Below, piece by piece: positions 39,754 through 47,709 of a stretch of DNA of 55,518 nt. Position numbers and translations under genes: made by a program. The stretch comes from Candidatus Acetothermia bacterium (GTDB taxonomy: Bacteria; Bipolaricaulota; Bipolaricaulia; RBG-16-55-9; DRXL01). The first letter of the stretch is position 1, and every line of letters begins with the position of its first letter. The stretch is taken from NCBI GenBank assembly GCA_016179105.1, contig JACOSB010000154.1:1-55518 (forward strand), in the 5' to 3' direction. The notes under the pieces are model-generated. The model did no database searches. It worked only from the letters and a program-made list of their open reading frames with translations, and was not told the DNA's origin.

Positions 39754-40086
39754 TTAGTTGAACAACGAACGCATACCGTCTTTGACCAGTGTGAGATCGG
39801 CCAGCGCGATGAAGCGCGTCACGGCGAAGCGCACACTGTCGCCGTGAAGAAACGACTTACGCTCGAACTCGTCGGCGCTGATCTCGCGCACTGATCCGTC
39901 CGGGAACTCGAAATGAATAAGATTGACTCGATCTCGATGATCTTGCCAGACCGTTTCGTCAATGCCGATCGCCTGTCGAAGCCTGAAAATGTGGCGCTCG
40001 TGGACCCGCTTGACCAACGTGCGGCCTTCTGTGCGGTAGGGTGAAGCACGACTGCCACTTGGACTCAGCACCTCGATTTTGGTCAC
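39754..40086 (-). CDS. element protein of unknown function
   Basis: AAGGAGGTG before a GTG start gives 110 residues. The sequence is charged and mixed alpha/beta: TKIEVLSPSGSRASPYRTEG, FRLRQAIGIDETVWQDHRDR and IHFEFPDGSVREISADEFER. I do not recognise a family. Its 5' end adjoins a region with inverted TTGTCACCA iterons that may also be its operator. Confidence 0.5.
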   Translation of the reverse strand: MTKIEVLSPSGSRASPYRTEGRTLVKRVHERHIFRLRQAIGIDETVWQDHRDRVNLIHFEFPDGSVREISADEFERKSFLHGDSVRFAVTRFIALADLTLVKDGMRSLFN

Positions 40087-40111
40087 GCCGAATCACCTCC
40101 TTGCTTAAAGG

Positions 40112-40315
40112 TTGTCACCATCTTTGTCACCACTTCCAAAATGACTGTTTTGGCTGATTTGGAGAGAAAGAGTGCATTTCCATGGGGGGGTGGGGTATCC
40201 CTTTGGATACCCCACCCCCCCGCTCAGGCTATTTATTTCCGAGTATTCACCTTCTTGTCGGCATTTTTCGCCAACACACACCTTGGGAAAGGGGTGGTGA
40301 CAAGAGTGGTGACAA
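40112..40315. other. candidate replication origin or control region: inverted iteron pairs around a 17-bp hairpin
   Basis: TTGTCACCA occurs at 40112-40120 and 40124-40132 on the plus strand. It recurs inverted as TGGTGACAA at 40295-40303 and 40307-40315. Both pairs have a 12-bp period. Between them GGGGGGGTGGGGTATCC (40184-40200) and GGATACCCCACCCCCCC (40205-40221) form a perfect 17-bp stem with a CTTT loop. The region lies next to the primase gene. The 40087-40436 stretch otherwise holds only the read-through tail of the primase. Confidence 0.6.
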
Positions 40316-40436
40316 ATTCTCATGCGGGGTCTCTCCCTTGGTCCAACAAGTAGAACAAACCGGAGCTGACTTCAAACATAATCTCCTCGTTTTTTCGAAG
40401 ACCCTCGACGGCTTTTTCCCAAATCCACAGTCCAGC

Positions 40437-42263
40437 TCAATCAGCGTGGACTTTTCGTTGAAGGTCACGCTTCTTCATAGGGCCACGCTGTAGAGTGCGG
40501 CGAATCTTTTCTTCCAACTCAGCAACTTTCGATGACGCCTCGACTGGCTCGCACTCGCGGCGCACCTCTAGCTCGTAGTCACAGAGCGCAGTGACTTGCT
40601 TGACGGTTTCCAGGCTGATCTCTTGAAACTCGCGTTTCAAAACAGCAAAGATGATTAAAAACCGATGAGCATAGGTGTCGATTCTTTTTGAAAAATCCGA
40701 CTCTTCGCGGCTGAGATACCAAGTATGCAAGGCTTCGTCAGCCTGTGGGGATAGATGAAGTTTGAGAACACTTCCGGCGCTATAGGCGCACGCGCGTAGG
40801 TCTTGAAGCAGTGTTTGGAGTTTCTTGTTGACCTGATTCTTGTGCTCAGTTGGTATCGACGGCGGTAGATGGAATCGGCGATGCCCTTCGCCGAGAACTA
40901 AAAAAAGTCTGTTCAGAAAGCCGATGGCGAAGAAGCGTGAGTCAAACATCGAGGCATAAGTCTCTGGGGTGCAAGCTGCGACGAGGCTGAGAAAAGCATT
41001 CTGGATTTCTAGCGTTCGGCCTTTCACAGCATTTTGGTAATGATTTCGTTCGAAGAGTGTCGTCACCGTTGGCAATAAGACTGAGCCTTCGATTCGTGCT
41101 TTGTCTACGAAGCTTTTCAGCTCATCGTAATGAAGCACTAAAATTTTCTGATTATTTTCTTGATGGATGAAAGCTTCTGCTAGGCCCTCGGCGCTTCCCG
41201 CGCCGTGCAAGACGGGGACGTAGACCAACGCCTCTTGGAAGAAATTATCAGTGAGGCGCAGTGCGGTGCTTTTGCGGGTATCCGCGCTCTTGCCAAGCAG
41301 GACGGTGTAGAGTCGAGGTTGCGGATGAATAGAAGAATCAAGGGTTACGTCGGGCGCAATCGCCGCCCCGAGATAGGTCAGAAAGCTCATGTAGTAAAAC
41401 TCTTTGGGGGCCTCGGTGTGCTCGGCAAAGAGATCGGCGAACTCAGCAGCTACACCGACGTAGCTGCTTTCGGGGAAGGCAAGCGGTTTAGGTTCGTGGA
41501 GAAGAGTAGTTGTCGATCGCTTGCTGGACTCACGTTTGGCGATGCTATCGAAGATTGTGCGCAACTCGCGCTCATCGAGTGGAGGTCGGTTTTTGGCGTT
41601 CCAAGCTTGGAGAAGGGGCCAAGCAACGGAATCCCAATCTTGAGGTTTGAGCCGTGAGAGCAGCTTGCCGACCATGCTCGCTGCCGTCTCGTTACGTTGG
41701 CCCTCCAACACTCCCTGAGAAAGCTTGCTCCAATCCTTTTTCAGTTTTGTTTGCCTTTTTATAAGTTCGATAATCCATTCGTAGCGTTGACCGCATGGAT
41801 GCAGCGATGGAGGAGCTACAACGTAGCCGCCATCTCCGCGCAGATCGACGCCGGGCAAGATACGCACAGCGTTTGGGACGTGAAAGCGAGGGCGATGGAA
41901 ATAAATGTGCTGACCACCTGAACCGCTCCTAGACATGGTTGTGATAGGAACTGGATGGTCCTTTTTGATTGAGTCTGAGTTAAGGTGGGCATCGGCTTCA
42001 ATGTCCAGCACGATTATGTTGGAGATCGCGCCGGTCACGATAGCTACGTTGGCTTCTGGCCAACGCTCGAACCAAGAGCGGACTTCATCTTCGGTCGGGC
42101 GTCGCGATTGAAACTCAGCCCAGTCGACTAGCGGGCGCTTGTCGCGCGGCTTGATGGGGATGATGCTCCAGCCACGGTGCAAATAATCGAGAGCGGCATC
42201 AAGCGTTCCCTTTTTTTGGTAAGATTCGAATTTTGTGATAGAATCATATTGAGTATCCGGCAT
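40437..42263 (-). CDS. Prim-Pol domain / DUF3987 replication protein, C-terminus cut by an in-frame TGA
   Basis: AGGAG before the ATG gives 608 residues. The N-terminal bifunctional primase-polymerase domain (about 20-190) has GWSIIPIKPRDKRPLVDW, NIIVLDIEAD and GVDLRGDGGYVVAPPS. A DUF3987 helicase-like domain (about 255-560) has LLGKSADTRKSTALRL at the P-loop position and ILVLHYDELKSF. The ORF stops at KRDLQRKVHAD, in the middle of a winged helix. After the TGA the same frame continues for 38 codons with the missing part (AGLWIWEKAVEGLRKNEEI, FEVSSGLFYLLDQGRDPA) to 40320. A nonsense mutation or read-through is likely. Confidence 0.85.
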   Translation of the reverse strand: MPDTQYDSITKFESYQKKGTLDAALDYLHRGWSIIPIKPRDKRPLVDWAEFQSRRPTEDEVRSWFERWPEANVAIVTGAISNIIVLDIEADAHLNSDSIKKDHPVPITTMSRSGSGGQHIYFHRPRFHVPNAVRILPGVDLRGDGGYVVAPPSLHPCGQRYEWIIELIKRQTKLKKDWSKLSQGVLEGQRNETAASMVGKLLSRLKPQDWDSVAWPLLQAWNAKNRPPLDERELRTIFDSIAKRESSKRSTTTLLHEPKPLAFPESSYVGVAAEFADLFAEHTEAPKEFYYMSFLTYLGAAIAPDVTLDSSIHPQPRLYTVLLGKSADTRKSTALRLTDNFFQEALVYVPVLHGAGSAEGLAEAFIHQENNQKILVLHYDELKSFVDKARIEGSVLLPTVTTLFERNHYQNAVKGRTLEIQNAFLSLVAACTPETYASMFDSRFFAIGFLNRLFLVLGEGHRRFHLPPSIPTEHKNQVNKKLQTLLQDLRACAYSAGSVLKLHLSPQADEALHTWYLSREESDFSKRIDTYAHRFLIIFAVLKREFQEISLETVKQVTALCDYELEVRRECEPVEASSKVAELEEKIRRTLQRGPMKKRDLQRKVHAD

Positions 42264-42325
42264 CGGGAATCACTCCTGATCGTGTTCGGGACTCAAAGAT
42301 TACTCCAGTGCGTAGGCCGCCAAGC

Positions 42326-42508
42326 TCAACGCACTGGAGTTTCCAATTCTTCGCGTTTGCACCTGTCTTCTCTTGCGATCAAGAAATCAAAGTAGCGGTC
42401 TAAGCTCCGCTCGATGAGCGCACTGATTGAAACTTCTCGCTCTTTTGAGAGCTGCTTAGCTCGTTCCGCCAAATCTTTATCAAGTGTAGTCTTCAATGTG
42501 ACCTTCAA
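42326..42508 (-). CDS. ribbon-helix-helix regulator or antitoxin-like protein
   Basis: AGGAGGTG seven nt before a TTG at 42508 and a consensus promoter support the 60-residue product. It fits the RHH pattern: a short beta strand (KVTLKTTLDKDLAERAKQL), a helix, then SISALIERSLDRYFDFL. It resembles DUF6364/CopG-type antitoxins, but no toxin gene lies in its transcript. It is located 60 nt ahead of the primase gene and may control it. Confidence 0.7.
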   Translation of the reverse strand: MKVTLKTTLDKDLAERAKQLSKEREVSISALIERSLDRYFDFLIAREDRCKREELETPVR

Positions 42509-42529
42509 GATGGGTCACCTCCTGGGCGC

Positions 42530-42558
42530 ATTATATCATGCGATAAACGATTTTACAA
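42530..42558 (-). promoter_or_regulatory. promoter of the RHH gene and probably the primase
   Basis: Minus-strand TTGTAA at 42553-42558, a 17-nt spacer and a perfect TATAAT at 42530-42535, about 20 nt before the RHH start. Confidence 0.65.
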
Positions 42559-42614
42559 ATATGTTTATTATGCCGTGTAAATGATGATTATTTTGAGATC
42601 GCTTTAAGAATGGT

Positions 42615-43259
42615 CTAACGCTTATGTGTTTGCCAGTAGCGGCTCGCGTGACTATTGTTGATAAAGATTTGGTCTCTGCGAGACTTCACAAAAAACCTCA
42701 TGCAATGGGGGCACTTACCCAACTTGTCAAACCAGCGATCATACGGATCGTGTTCAAAAAATCTGAGCATTCGCCAAGTAGTTTCCTGCTTGGCCAATTC
42801 TATTTTGACCGCTGACGTTGTTACACAAATCTGTAAGATAGCCGGATTACCAGGACGGTCTATCGTCAATTCCAGTTTGCGTAAGATATTTTTCTTGAAC
42901 TGTTCGATCATTTCTTCGTAATCATCGTGCACCTTTTGGCGAAATTTGTCTTCGCCCCAAGCTTGATAGTGTTGCAGTCTGGCTAGACGATAATCATCAT
43001 AGGTTTTATCTTCGGAGAGCGAAGTAAAAAACATATAGTAGTCATAAATCATTTCCATCCATGACCTAAGCTCCGTCTGAAAGCCTTGAAGCTTTTCAGT
43101 GAGTTCATCTCGATTAGTGATGCGAACAGGTTTACCCGCTGGGTATCCAAATCCCTCGTGAAACCGCTCAACAATTTCATGCTCACCGGCTTCAACGAAA
43201 TTCACGTATCCCAAGAATTTGTCTTTGAGTGAATACTCTTCGCCGTAATCGATTGCCAT
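42615..43259 (-). CDS. unknown element protein with C-terminal zinc-finger-like motif
   Basis: The 214-residue product is mostly helical with many aromatic and acidic residues (LRSWMEMIYDYYMFFTSLSED). The end carries KCPHCMRFFVKSRRDQIF with two His residues following (NNSHASRYWQTHKR). This spacing resembles the CGNR/ABATE-type zinc fingers, in which the second pair is Cys. No SD precedes the ATG, and a promoter places the -10 box six nt upstream, so the message may be leaderless. The function is unknown. Confidence 0.65.
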   Translation of the reverse strand: MAIDYGEEYSLKDKFLGYVNFVEAGEHEIVERFHEGFGYPAGKPVRITNRDELTEKLQGFQTELRSWMEMIYDYYMFFTSLSEDKTYDDYRLARLQHYQAWGEDKFRQKVHDDYEEMIEQFKKNILRKLELTIDRPGNPAILQICVTTSAVKIELAKQETTWRMLRFFEHDPYDRWFDKLGKCPHCMRFFVKSRRDQIFINNSHASRYWQTHKR

Positions 43260-43265
43260 ATTTTC

Positions 43266-43293
43266 ATTTTACGTTTTTTCCCGCGTATGACAA
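43266..43293 (-). promoter_or_regulatory. promoter of the zinc-finger-like gene, apparently leaderless
   Basis: Minus-strand TTGTCA at 43288-43293, a 16-nt spacer and TAAAAT at 43266-43271. The ATG follows six nt later. Confidence 0.5.
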
Positions 43294-43347
43294 GCACTCT
43301 CGTCTTTGCTCGTGCGCCACGCTAGGCCAATGACAGAGGGTCTCAAT

Positions 43348-43377
43348 TTGACAATGCTTCACTGAGAGGTGTATGTT
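43348..43377 (+). promoter_or_regulatory. promoter of the PKD lipoprotein gene
   Basis: TTGACA at 43348-43353, an 18-nt spacer and TATGTT at 43372-43377. The -10 box contains an upstream in-frame ATG at 43373, which excludes that ATG as start. Confidence 0.6.
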
Positions 43378-43393
43378 TTGTCGAGGGAGGGTT

Positions 43394-45124
43394 ATGAGTT
43401 CACCTCGCAAACTACTCTGCGGAATTTTTCTCCTAGCAAGCATCGGTAGCCTTTTGAGCGGGTGTAGCTTACTGTCAATCTTTGGGTCTCCATTCTTTAG
43501 TATAACCAGTTTCACCGGACCAACTTCAGTTGATGTGGGCCAGTCTTCCATCTATAACGTTTCGGTTGAGAATACGGGTCAACAATTTGGCACTGGTGAC
43601 TTGGTTGTGAAAGTCGCAGGAGAAGAACGTTTCCACGGGAGTTACACGCTAAAGCCAAATGAATCTAAGACGTTTGACGTAACGCTTACCTTCTTCAGTC
43701 CGGGGTCTATCGACATCAAAGCGGAGACTCCCAACGCCTCTAGGAGTTTGACTGTCACGGTTCGTTCATCGCAACCTCAGCCACTTCATGCGGATTTCAC
43801 TGCCGACCCAACGAGCGGCAAGGCTCCCTTAACGGTCTACTTCACTAACCGCACGACTGGTAATTTCACAAGCCTCTTCTGGGATTTTGGCGATGGGCTG
43901 ACCGGTAGCGAGACTAATCCCATCCACACTTATGCAGTGAGTGGCCGTTTTACGGTGCGACTTACGGCACGCGGGCCAAGCGGGGAGGATACTGCTACGA
44001 AGCAAGGATATATTGCTGTGGGGGCAACACCTCGCCCACTGCGAGCTAGCTTCAGTGCGAGTCCAACAAGCGGGACGGCTCCGCTCACTGTTTATTTCAC
44101 AAATCAAACAAGTGGAGATTACACGACTCTTCTATGGGATTTTGGAGATGGCACAACTAGCAGTGAGACTAACCCTGTTCATACCTATAGTAGTGCTGGC
44201 TCTTATACCGTGCAACTCACCGCCCACAGTCCCGGTGGCGATGACACCGCCAGAGGGTATATCTCAGTCAGTGAGTCACTCGCGCAGCCACCCCATGCCG
44301 ACTTCACGGCCTCACCTATCAGCGGGACGGCGCCCTTGGCCGTTTATTTCACCAATCGCACGACCGGCTCCTACACGAGCCTACTCTGGGACTTTGGCTC
44401 TGGTGTAACCAGTAGCGAAATCAATCCAGTTGTCACCTACAACTCACCTGGAATTTACACTGTGAAGCTCACGGCTCGCGGTCCGGGTGGCGAAGACACT
44501 GCCATAAAGAACGGCTATATTTCAGTGAGCGCAGCACCGTCTATCCATGCGGCTTTCGCTGCTGTGCCTACCAGTGGCTCAGCCCCACTCACAGTCTATT
44601 TCAAAAATGAATCTAGTGGCCCGTATACCAACCTCCTGTGGGATTTTGGAGATGGCTTCACGAGTAGAGAAACCAATCCAACTCATACCTACACCAGTGC
44701 AGGCAATTACACGGTGAAGCTCTCAGCCTTTAGTTCCAGCGGCACGGACATTGCGACAGGGTTTATCACGGTGAGTGCAGCTCCTCCACCTTCTCCAAAG
44801 TATGACAGTGCGGCTGGGGAATGGGATGGCTATCTCTACTTGCCCGATTACAAGCCATCTCAGATATGGTTGGATATATTCACTGGTGGGCAAATCAGCG
44901 GTTGGGTCTATTTTACAGATACGGGTTTCAAACATACGATCGACAAAGGGCAAGCCAATGGTCAGCAAGTTTGGTTTCAATTCACTCCTTGGGTTAACAC
45001 TTATGCTGTTGTAGGAACTGTAAACAGTGACTACACGAGTTTTGATACTTGTGAGGTTCAACGCTGGGATAGTAATCAATGGGTTCGCGTTGGCGGCTGT
45101 CGGCTTAGTAGACCAGCTAAGTAA
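43394..45124 (+). CDS. lipoprotein with four PKD domains
   Basis: GGGAGG before the ATG at 43394 gives 576 residues. The signal KLLCGIFLLASIGSLLSGC has a lipobox with Cys at about 24. Residues 30-125 form a CARDB-like Ig domain (VDVGQSSIYNVSVENTGQQF). Four PKD domains follow (about 130-465), each with FTADPTSGKAPLTVYFTN-type starts, WDFGDG and HTYxxxGxYTVxLTA. The third has a degenerate WDFGSG and VVTY. The last 100 residues are a distinct beta-rich domain (GEWDGYLYLPDYKPSQIW) with two Cys. It is a surface adhesion or binding protein and cargo at the right end of the element. Confidence 0.88.
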   Translation: MSSPRKLLCGIFLLASIGSLLSGCSLLSIFGSPFFSITSFTGPTSVDVGQSSIYNVSVENTGQQFGTGDLVVKVAGEERFHGSYTLKPNESKTFDVTLTFFSPGSIDIKAETPNASRSLTVTVRSSQPQPLHADFTADPTSGKAPLTVYFTNRTTGNFTSLFWDFGDGLTGSETNPIHTYAVSGRFTVRLTARGPSGEDTATKQGYIAVGATPRPLRASFSASPTSGTAPLTVYFTNQTSGDYTTLLWDFGDGTTSSETNPVHTYSSAGSYTVQLTAHSPGGDDTARGYISVSESLAQPPHADFTASPISGTAPLAVYFTNRTTGSYTSLLWDFGSGVTSSEINPVVTYNSPGIYTVKLTARGPGGEDTAIKNGYISVSAAPSIHAAFAAVPTSGSAPLTVYFKNESSGPYTNLLWDFGDGFTSRETNPTHTYTSAGNYTVKLSAFSSSGTDIATGFITVSAAPPPSPKYDSAAGEWDGYLYLPDYKPSQIWLDIFTGGQISGWVYFTDTGFKHTIDKGQANGQQVWFQFTPWVNTYAVVGTVNSDYTSFDTCEVQRWDSNQWVRVGGCRLSRPAK

Positions 45125-45279
45125 ATTTCTATTTTGCCCGCTGTGAGCTGGCGCGCGGGGCATCGAGGGGCACAGATTTGCTCGGCGCGGGGTGCTTGTG
45201 CTAGGGTAAAACAATTCGGGGTAGACCGGCGCTCTTTGAGAGGGAAGAAATAGCGGAAAGATAGAGTCGAAAGGGATTT

Positions 45280-45347
45280 CAGGAATCGAACCTGCGGCCT
45301 GCGGTTTAGGAAACCGCCGCTCTATCCTACTGAGCTACGGGCGCGCA
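45280..45347 (-). pseudogene. 3'-truncated tRNA-Arg(CCT) copy, right attachment site
   Basis: It is identical for 68 bp to the intact tRNA-Arg at 34414-34481 but lacks the 3' acceptor strand and CCA, which are replaced by unrelated sequence. It cannot form an acceptor stem. It marks the chromosomal 5' part of the original gene after integration of the element. The stretch 45125-45279 to its left holds no recognisable gene. Confidence 0.85.
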
Positions 45348-45357
45348 ACTGTCTGTT

Positions 45358-45386
45358 AGTTTAGCTTTCCTGAACTTGCCCGTCAA
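45358..45386 (-). promoter_or_regulatory. original tRNA-Arg promoter outside the element
   Basis: Minus-strand TTGACG at 45381-45386, a 17-nt spacer and TAAACT at 45358-45363. The hexamers and spacing match the promoter at 34492-34520, which now drives the intact tRNA. Confidence 0.6.
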
Positions 45387-45455
45387 GAGACTTCTCAGCA
45401 GGTTCTTTCATCCCTCTTGTGAGACGTTTCGCCTACCGTCAACGCGCATATCGCG

Positions 45456-46760
45456 CTACTTCCCTGGGTTCGTGACGCGGCCCACGAATAGCACCGTTCC
45501 AGTTTTCCAGTCACGAATGAGAAAGATAAACGGGTGATTGAGTGTGACCTTCACCGTCGGCGGCATAGAAGTAGGGATAACGATCACGGCAGTGGAGGCA
45601 GCCGCTTCTGTGCCCGCTTCATTCACGGATATATAAGCTTTATGCAACACATCCTTGAGCATCAGATTTCCATGACCGTTCATACCAGAAAAATCTGCCC
45701 CCGCAGTGAACGCGATCGGCATGCCCAGCTCGGATAACTTCTGCTTTAAATCAATCTCCGCCGTGTAGCTGAACTTCGGCATCGTCAGGATTATTTCCCT
45801 GATCTTAAGACTATCAATGATGTCGAGTAAGCGCTTATCGCTCAAAGAATCTTCAAACGCTTCGAAGCTCCCCGTCTGCGGCAGCAAGATAATCATCGAT
45901 AGCTCATTGCCTTCATAGGGTAGCACGACGGCCTGATAATTTTCGCCCTCGGCGTAAAGCGATTCTAGTCCGCCATGCATCATCGGCACAGTGATCTGAT
46001 TACGATCGAGCAACGTGAACGTCTCGTCGCGCGTCTCCTCTTTTTTGAACGGAACCAGCCAAGCGGCCTTGAAGTAGATCGCGTTGGTCAAGATTAACCG
46101 TGTGTCCGGACTGATACTGCCCGGAGGCAGGAGATTTTCGATCTTACCATTCGTTTCATCACTCACCCACTGGTTGATGAGAAGCCGAGAGTCCTCGTAA
46201 GATTTCTGAAAGTCCAGAAGCCGGAGCCCCGCACCGTAATTCTCGGCCAAGAGATCGAGATAACCCGCGAGAAAGTCATATCCCATCTGCCCCCATATGG
46301 AATTCGCGATGTTCAACTGAAAACCCTGCATGCCCCGCGCCTCGGCCTCGGCACTACGATTGGCCAGGTCAATATCCAGGGCATTGAATGTCGGGTGTAA
46401 CCGTGGCTGTGCTAACGCGAAATGCAAGGTATTGGCCATCTGTTGTTGAGTTTCTCCCTCCGCTCCTGCGTAGGTCATCGCCAGTGCTAGAGAGATGCTG
46501 TAGGGAGAATAGATAAGGTTGCTCTCTGGTTTTCTCACAGCTCGGTAAAGGTCAAAAGCAAAGCGAGTGTTGCTTGCGACTAAGTCGGTCAAATCCGCCT
46601 TTTCTACTTGGGGAGCTTTCTCTCGAGGCTTTTCCGAGTGGATATTTTTGATCTTTCCATCTCCGGAGTCGGGGGATGGTAGAGCAGTACAACTATTCAA
46701 AATGCCGACGATGCTAAGGATAAGCAGAGCAAGCAAAAGTTCTTTTAGATATTCTTTCAT
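45456..46760 (-). CDS. serpin (serine protease inhibitor) lipoprotein
   Basis: AGGAGGG before the ATG gives 434 residues. The signal LLLALLILSIVGILNSC gives a lipobox Cys near residue 24, with a linker of about 35 residues after it. Serpin blocks follow: NLIYSPYSISLALAMTYAGA, LILTNAIYFKAAWLVPF, LPYEGNELSMIILLP and the end NHPFIFLIRDWKTGTVLFVG. The hinge NEAGTEAAASTAVIVIPTSM has the Gly-Thr-x-Ala4 pattern of inhibitory serpins. Counting from the P17 Glu puts P1-P1' at Thr-Ser, pointing to an elastase- or subtilisin-like target. It would guard the cell surface against proteases. Confidence 0.95.
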   Translation of the reverse strand: MKEYLKELLLALLILSIVGILNSCTALPSPDSGDGKIKNIHSEKPREKAPQVEKADLTDLVASNTRFAFDLYRAVRKPESNLIYSPYSISLALAMTYAGAEGETQQQMANTLHFALAQPRLHPTFNALDIDLANRSAEAEARGMQGFQLNIANSIWGQMGYDFLAGYLDLLAENYGAGLRLLDFQKSYEDSRLLINQWVSDETNGKIENLLPPGSISPDTRLILTNAIYFKAAWLVPFKKEETRDETFTLLDRNQITVPMMHGGLESLYAEGENYQAVVLPYEGNELSMIILLPQTGSFEAFEDSLSDKRLLDIIDSLKIREIILTMPKFSYTAEIDLKQKLSELGMPIAFTAGADFSGMNGHGNLMLKDVLHKAYISVNEAGTEAAASTAVIVIPTSMPPTVKVTLNHPFIFLIRDWKTGTVLFVGRVTNPGK

Positions 46761-46877
46761 AAGTCTACCCTCCTATCGAAAATGTTACAGCCCTTCGATG
46801 GCTCTATCAACAAAGGGATCTTATTTAGCGCAGGTTTTATTGCTCATGAATTCAACGCACTTGGCTGCATAAAGAGA

Positions 46878-46897
46878 AAGCCCCCGCGAAGGGGCTT
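46878..46897 (-). terminator. intrinsic terminator
   Basis: On the minus strand AAGCCCC-TTCGCG-GGGGCTT followed by TCTCTTT. It lies downstream of the secreted-protein gene and ends its transcript before the serpin gene. Confidence 0.7.
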
Positions 46898-46929
46898 CCC
46901 AGTGTCATATAAATCGCTTCGAGCTTACT

Positions 46930-47628
46930 CTATCTGAGCAAGAAGACTTTTCCCAGATGATAACCCAGCACCAGCCCGGTCGCCGCCTTTGCGGTCACTG
47001 CGTATAGATAAACGCCGTTCGCTAAACGACGCGTTGATTCACCCAAAGGAATCTTTAGCTCACTTGCTAGACTTGAAGTTTCGAGCACTAAGCGCCCTTG
47101 CGGGTCGAAGAGTTGGACTTCGAGGGCGAGTGCCGGCGTCGCGAAAACGTTCGCGCTGCCCGATCTGCGGCATTCGGGAAACGCACTTGGAGCATCACAG
47201 TGATAATAGACCGCCGTTATGGAAAGATGCGTGTGCAGAATATCAACTGTCAAGGGGTTACTCGTCACGATGCGCGTCACTCTCGAGAAGCGCACGCGCC
47301 AATGATGAAAGCTGCAATGCTCACCGTTAGCCAAAGTCACAGAGTCTTCGGCCGTCAGCGTGATATTCGAGTTTTTCTTAGGAAGCTTTAGAACGAATGG
47401 CGTGACTTTAGAGGAGCTGGTCTGCGTATCATTCACGGTCATTTCAGCATGGATCAAGTGAAAGGTGCTCTCATGACAGCGTGCCTGTGCTGCAATACGC
47501 AGAGGAGTTGCGGTCCCACCGGCAAACACAGGAGTCGTGAAGAACCACAAGAATCCAGCGAGAAGCATCCAAGCTGCTACCAGCGAAAATAGCCTACCGA
47601 AACGATAAGACGATGGCGTGTAGATCAT
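46930..47628 (-). CDS. secreted protein with FlgD-like C-terminal domain
   Basis: GAGGAGG five nt before the ATG gives 232 residues. A signal peptide (LFSLVAAWMLLAGFLWFF...PVFA) precedes a beta-rich mature part. The C-terminal 75 residues read LEVQLFDPQGRLVLE, then GESTRRLANGVYLYAVTA and GYHLGKVFLLR, the pattern of FlgD Ig-like or type IX-like C-terminal domains (LANGVYLYR...GK..LLR). Four Cys occur in the middle. The function is unknown. It follows the MFS gene by about 80 nt on the same strand. Confidence 0.7.
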   Translation of the reverse strand: MIYTPSSYRFGRLFSLVAAWMLLAGFLWFFTTPVFAGGTATPLRIAAQARCHESTFHLIHAEMTVNDTQTSSSKVTPFVLKLPKKNSNITLTAEDSVTLANGEHCSFHHWRVRFSRVTRIVTSNPLTVDILHTHLSITAVYYHCDAPSAFPECRRSGSANVFATPALALEVQLFDPQGRLVLETSSLASELKIPLGESTRRLANGVYLYAVTAKAATGLVLGYHLGKVFLLR

Positions 47629-47709
47629 GGTGACCTCCTCAAGGTGACAGACTAACCATGTAGTGTACGTTACAAATGTGAAGAAGATATGAAGTAAGGA
47701 TGCTGAGCT

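Larger units (their letters stand above)
34414..45347 (+). mobile_element. integrated mobile element in tRNA-Arg(CCT), about 10.9 kb
   Basis: It is flanked by a 68-bp perfect direct repeat of the tRNA-Arg body (34414-34481 and 45280-45347). In order it carries a tyrosine integrase next to the left repeat, a structured block, a zincin lipoprotein, a serine recombinase, an XRE regulator with a consensus promoter, and several small proteins. A DUF669-like protein, an inverted-iteron/hairpin region, a Prim-Pol/DUF3987 primase, an RHH protein, a zinc-finger-like protein and a PKD lipoprotein complete it. No capsid, terminase or conjugation gene is seen. It fits an integrated plasmid-like element or satellite. 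Confidence 0.85.

Noticed and set aside
40437..40439. Selenocysteine insertion at the TGA in the primase gene
   Set aside because: No SECIS-like hairpin with the usual loop directly follows, and the position corresponds to a non-catalytic winged helix. A nonsense change or error is simpler.
40105..40468. Two short minus-strand ORFs in the iteron region
   Set aside because: They read through the 17-bp hairpin and the iterons, lack an SD, and lie out of frame with the better explained primase tail.
45125..45279. Gene between the PKD protein and the right att repeat
   Set aside because: Both strands show only short frames without SD. The stretch is best called non-coding.
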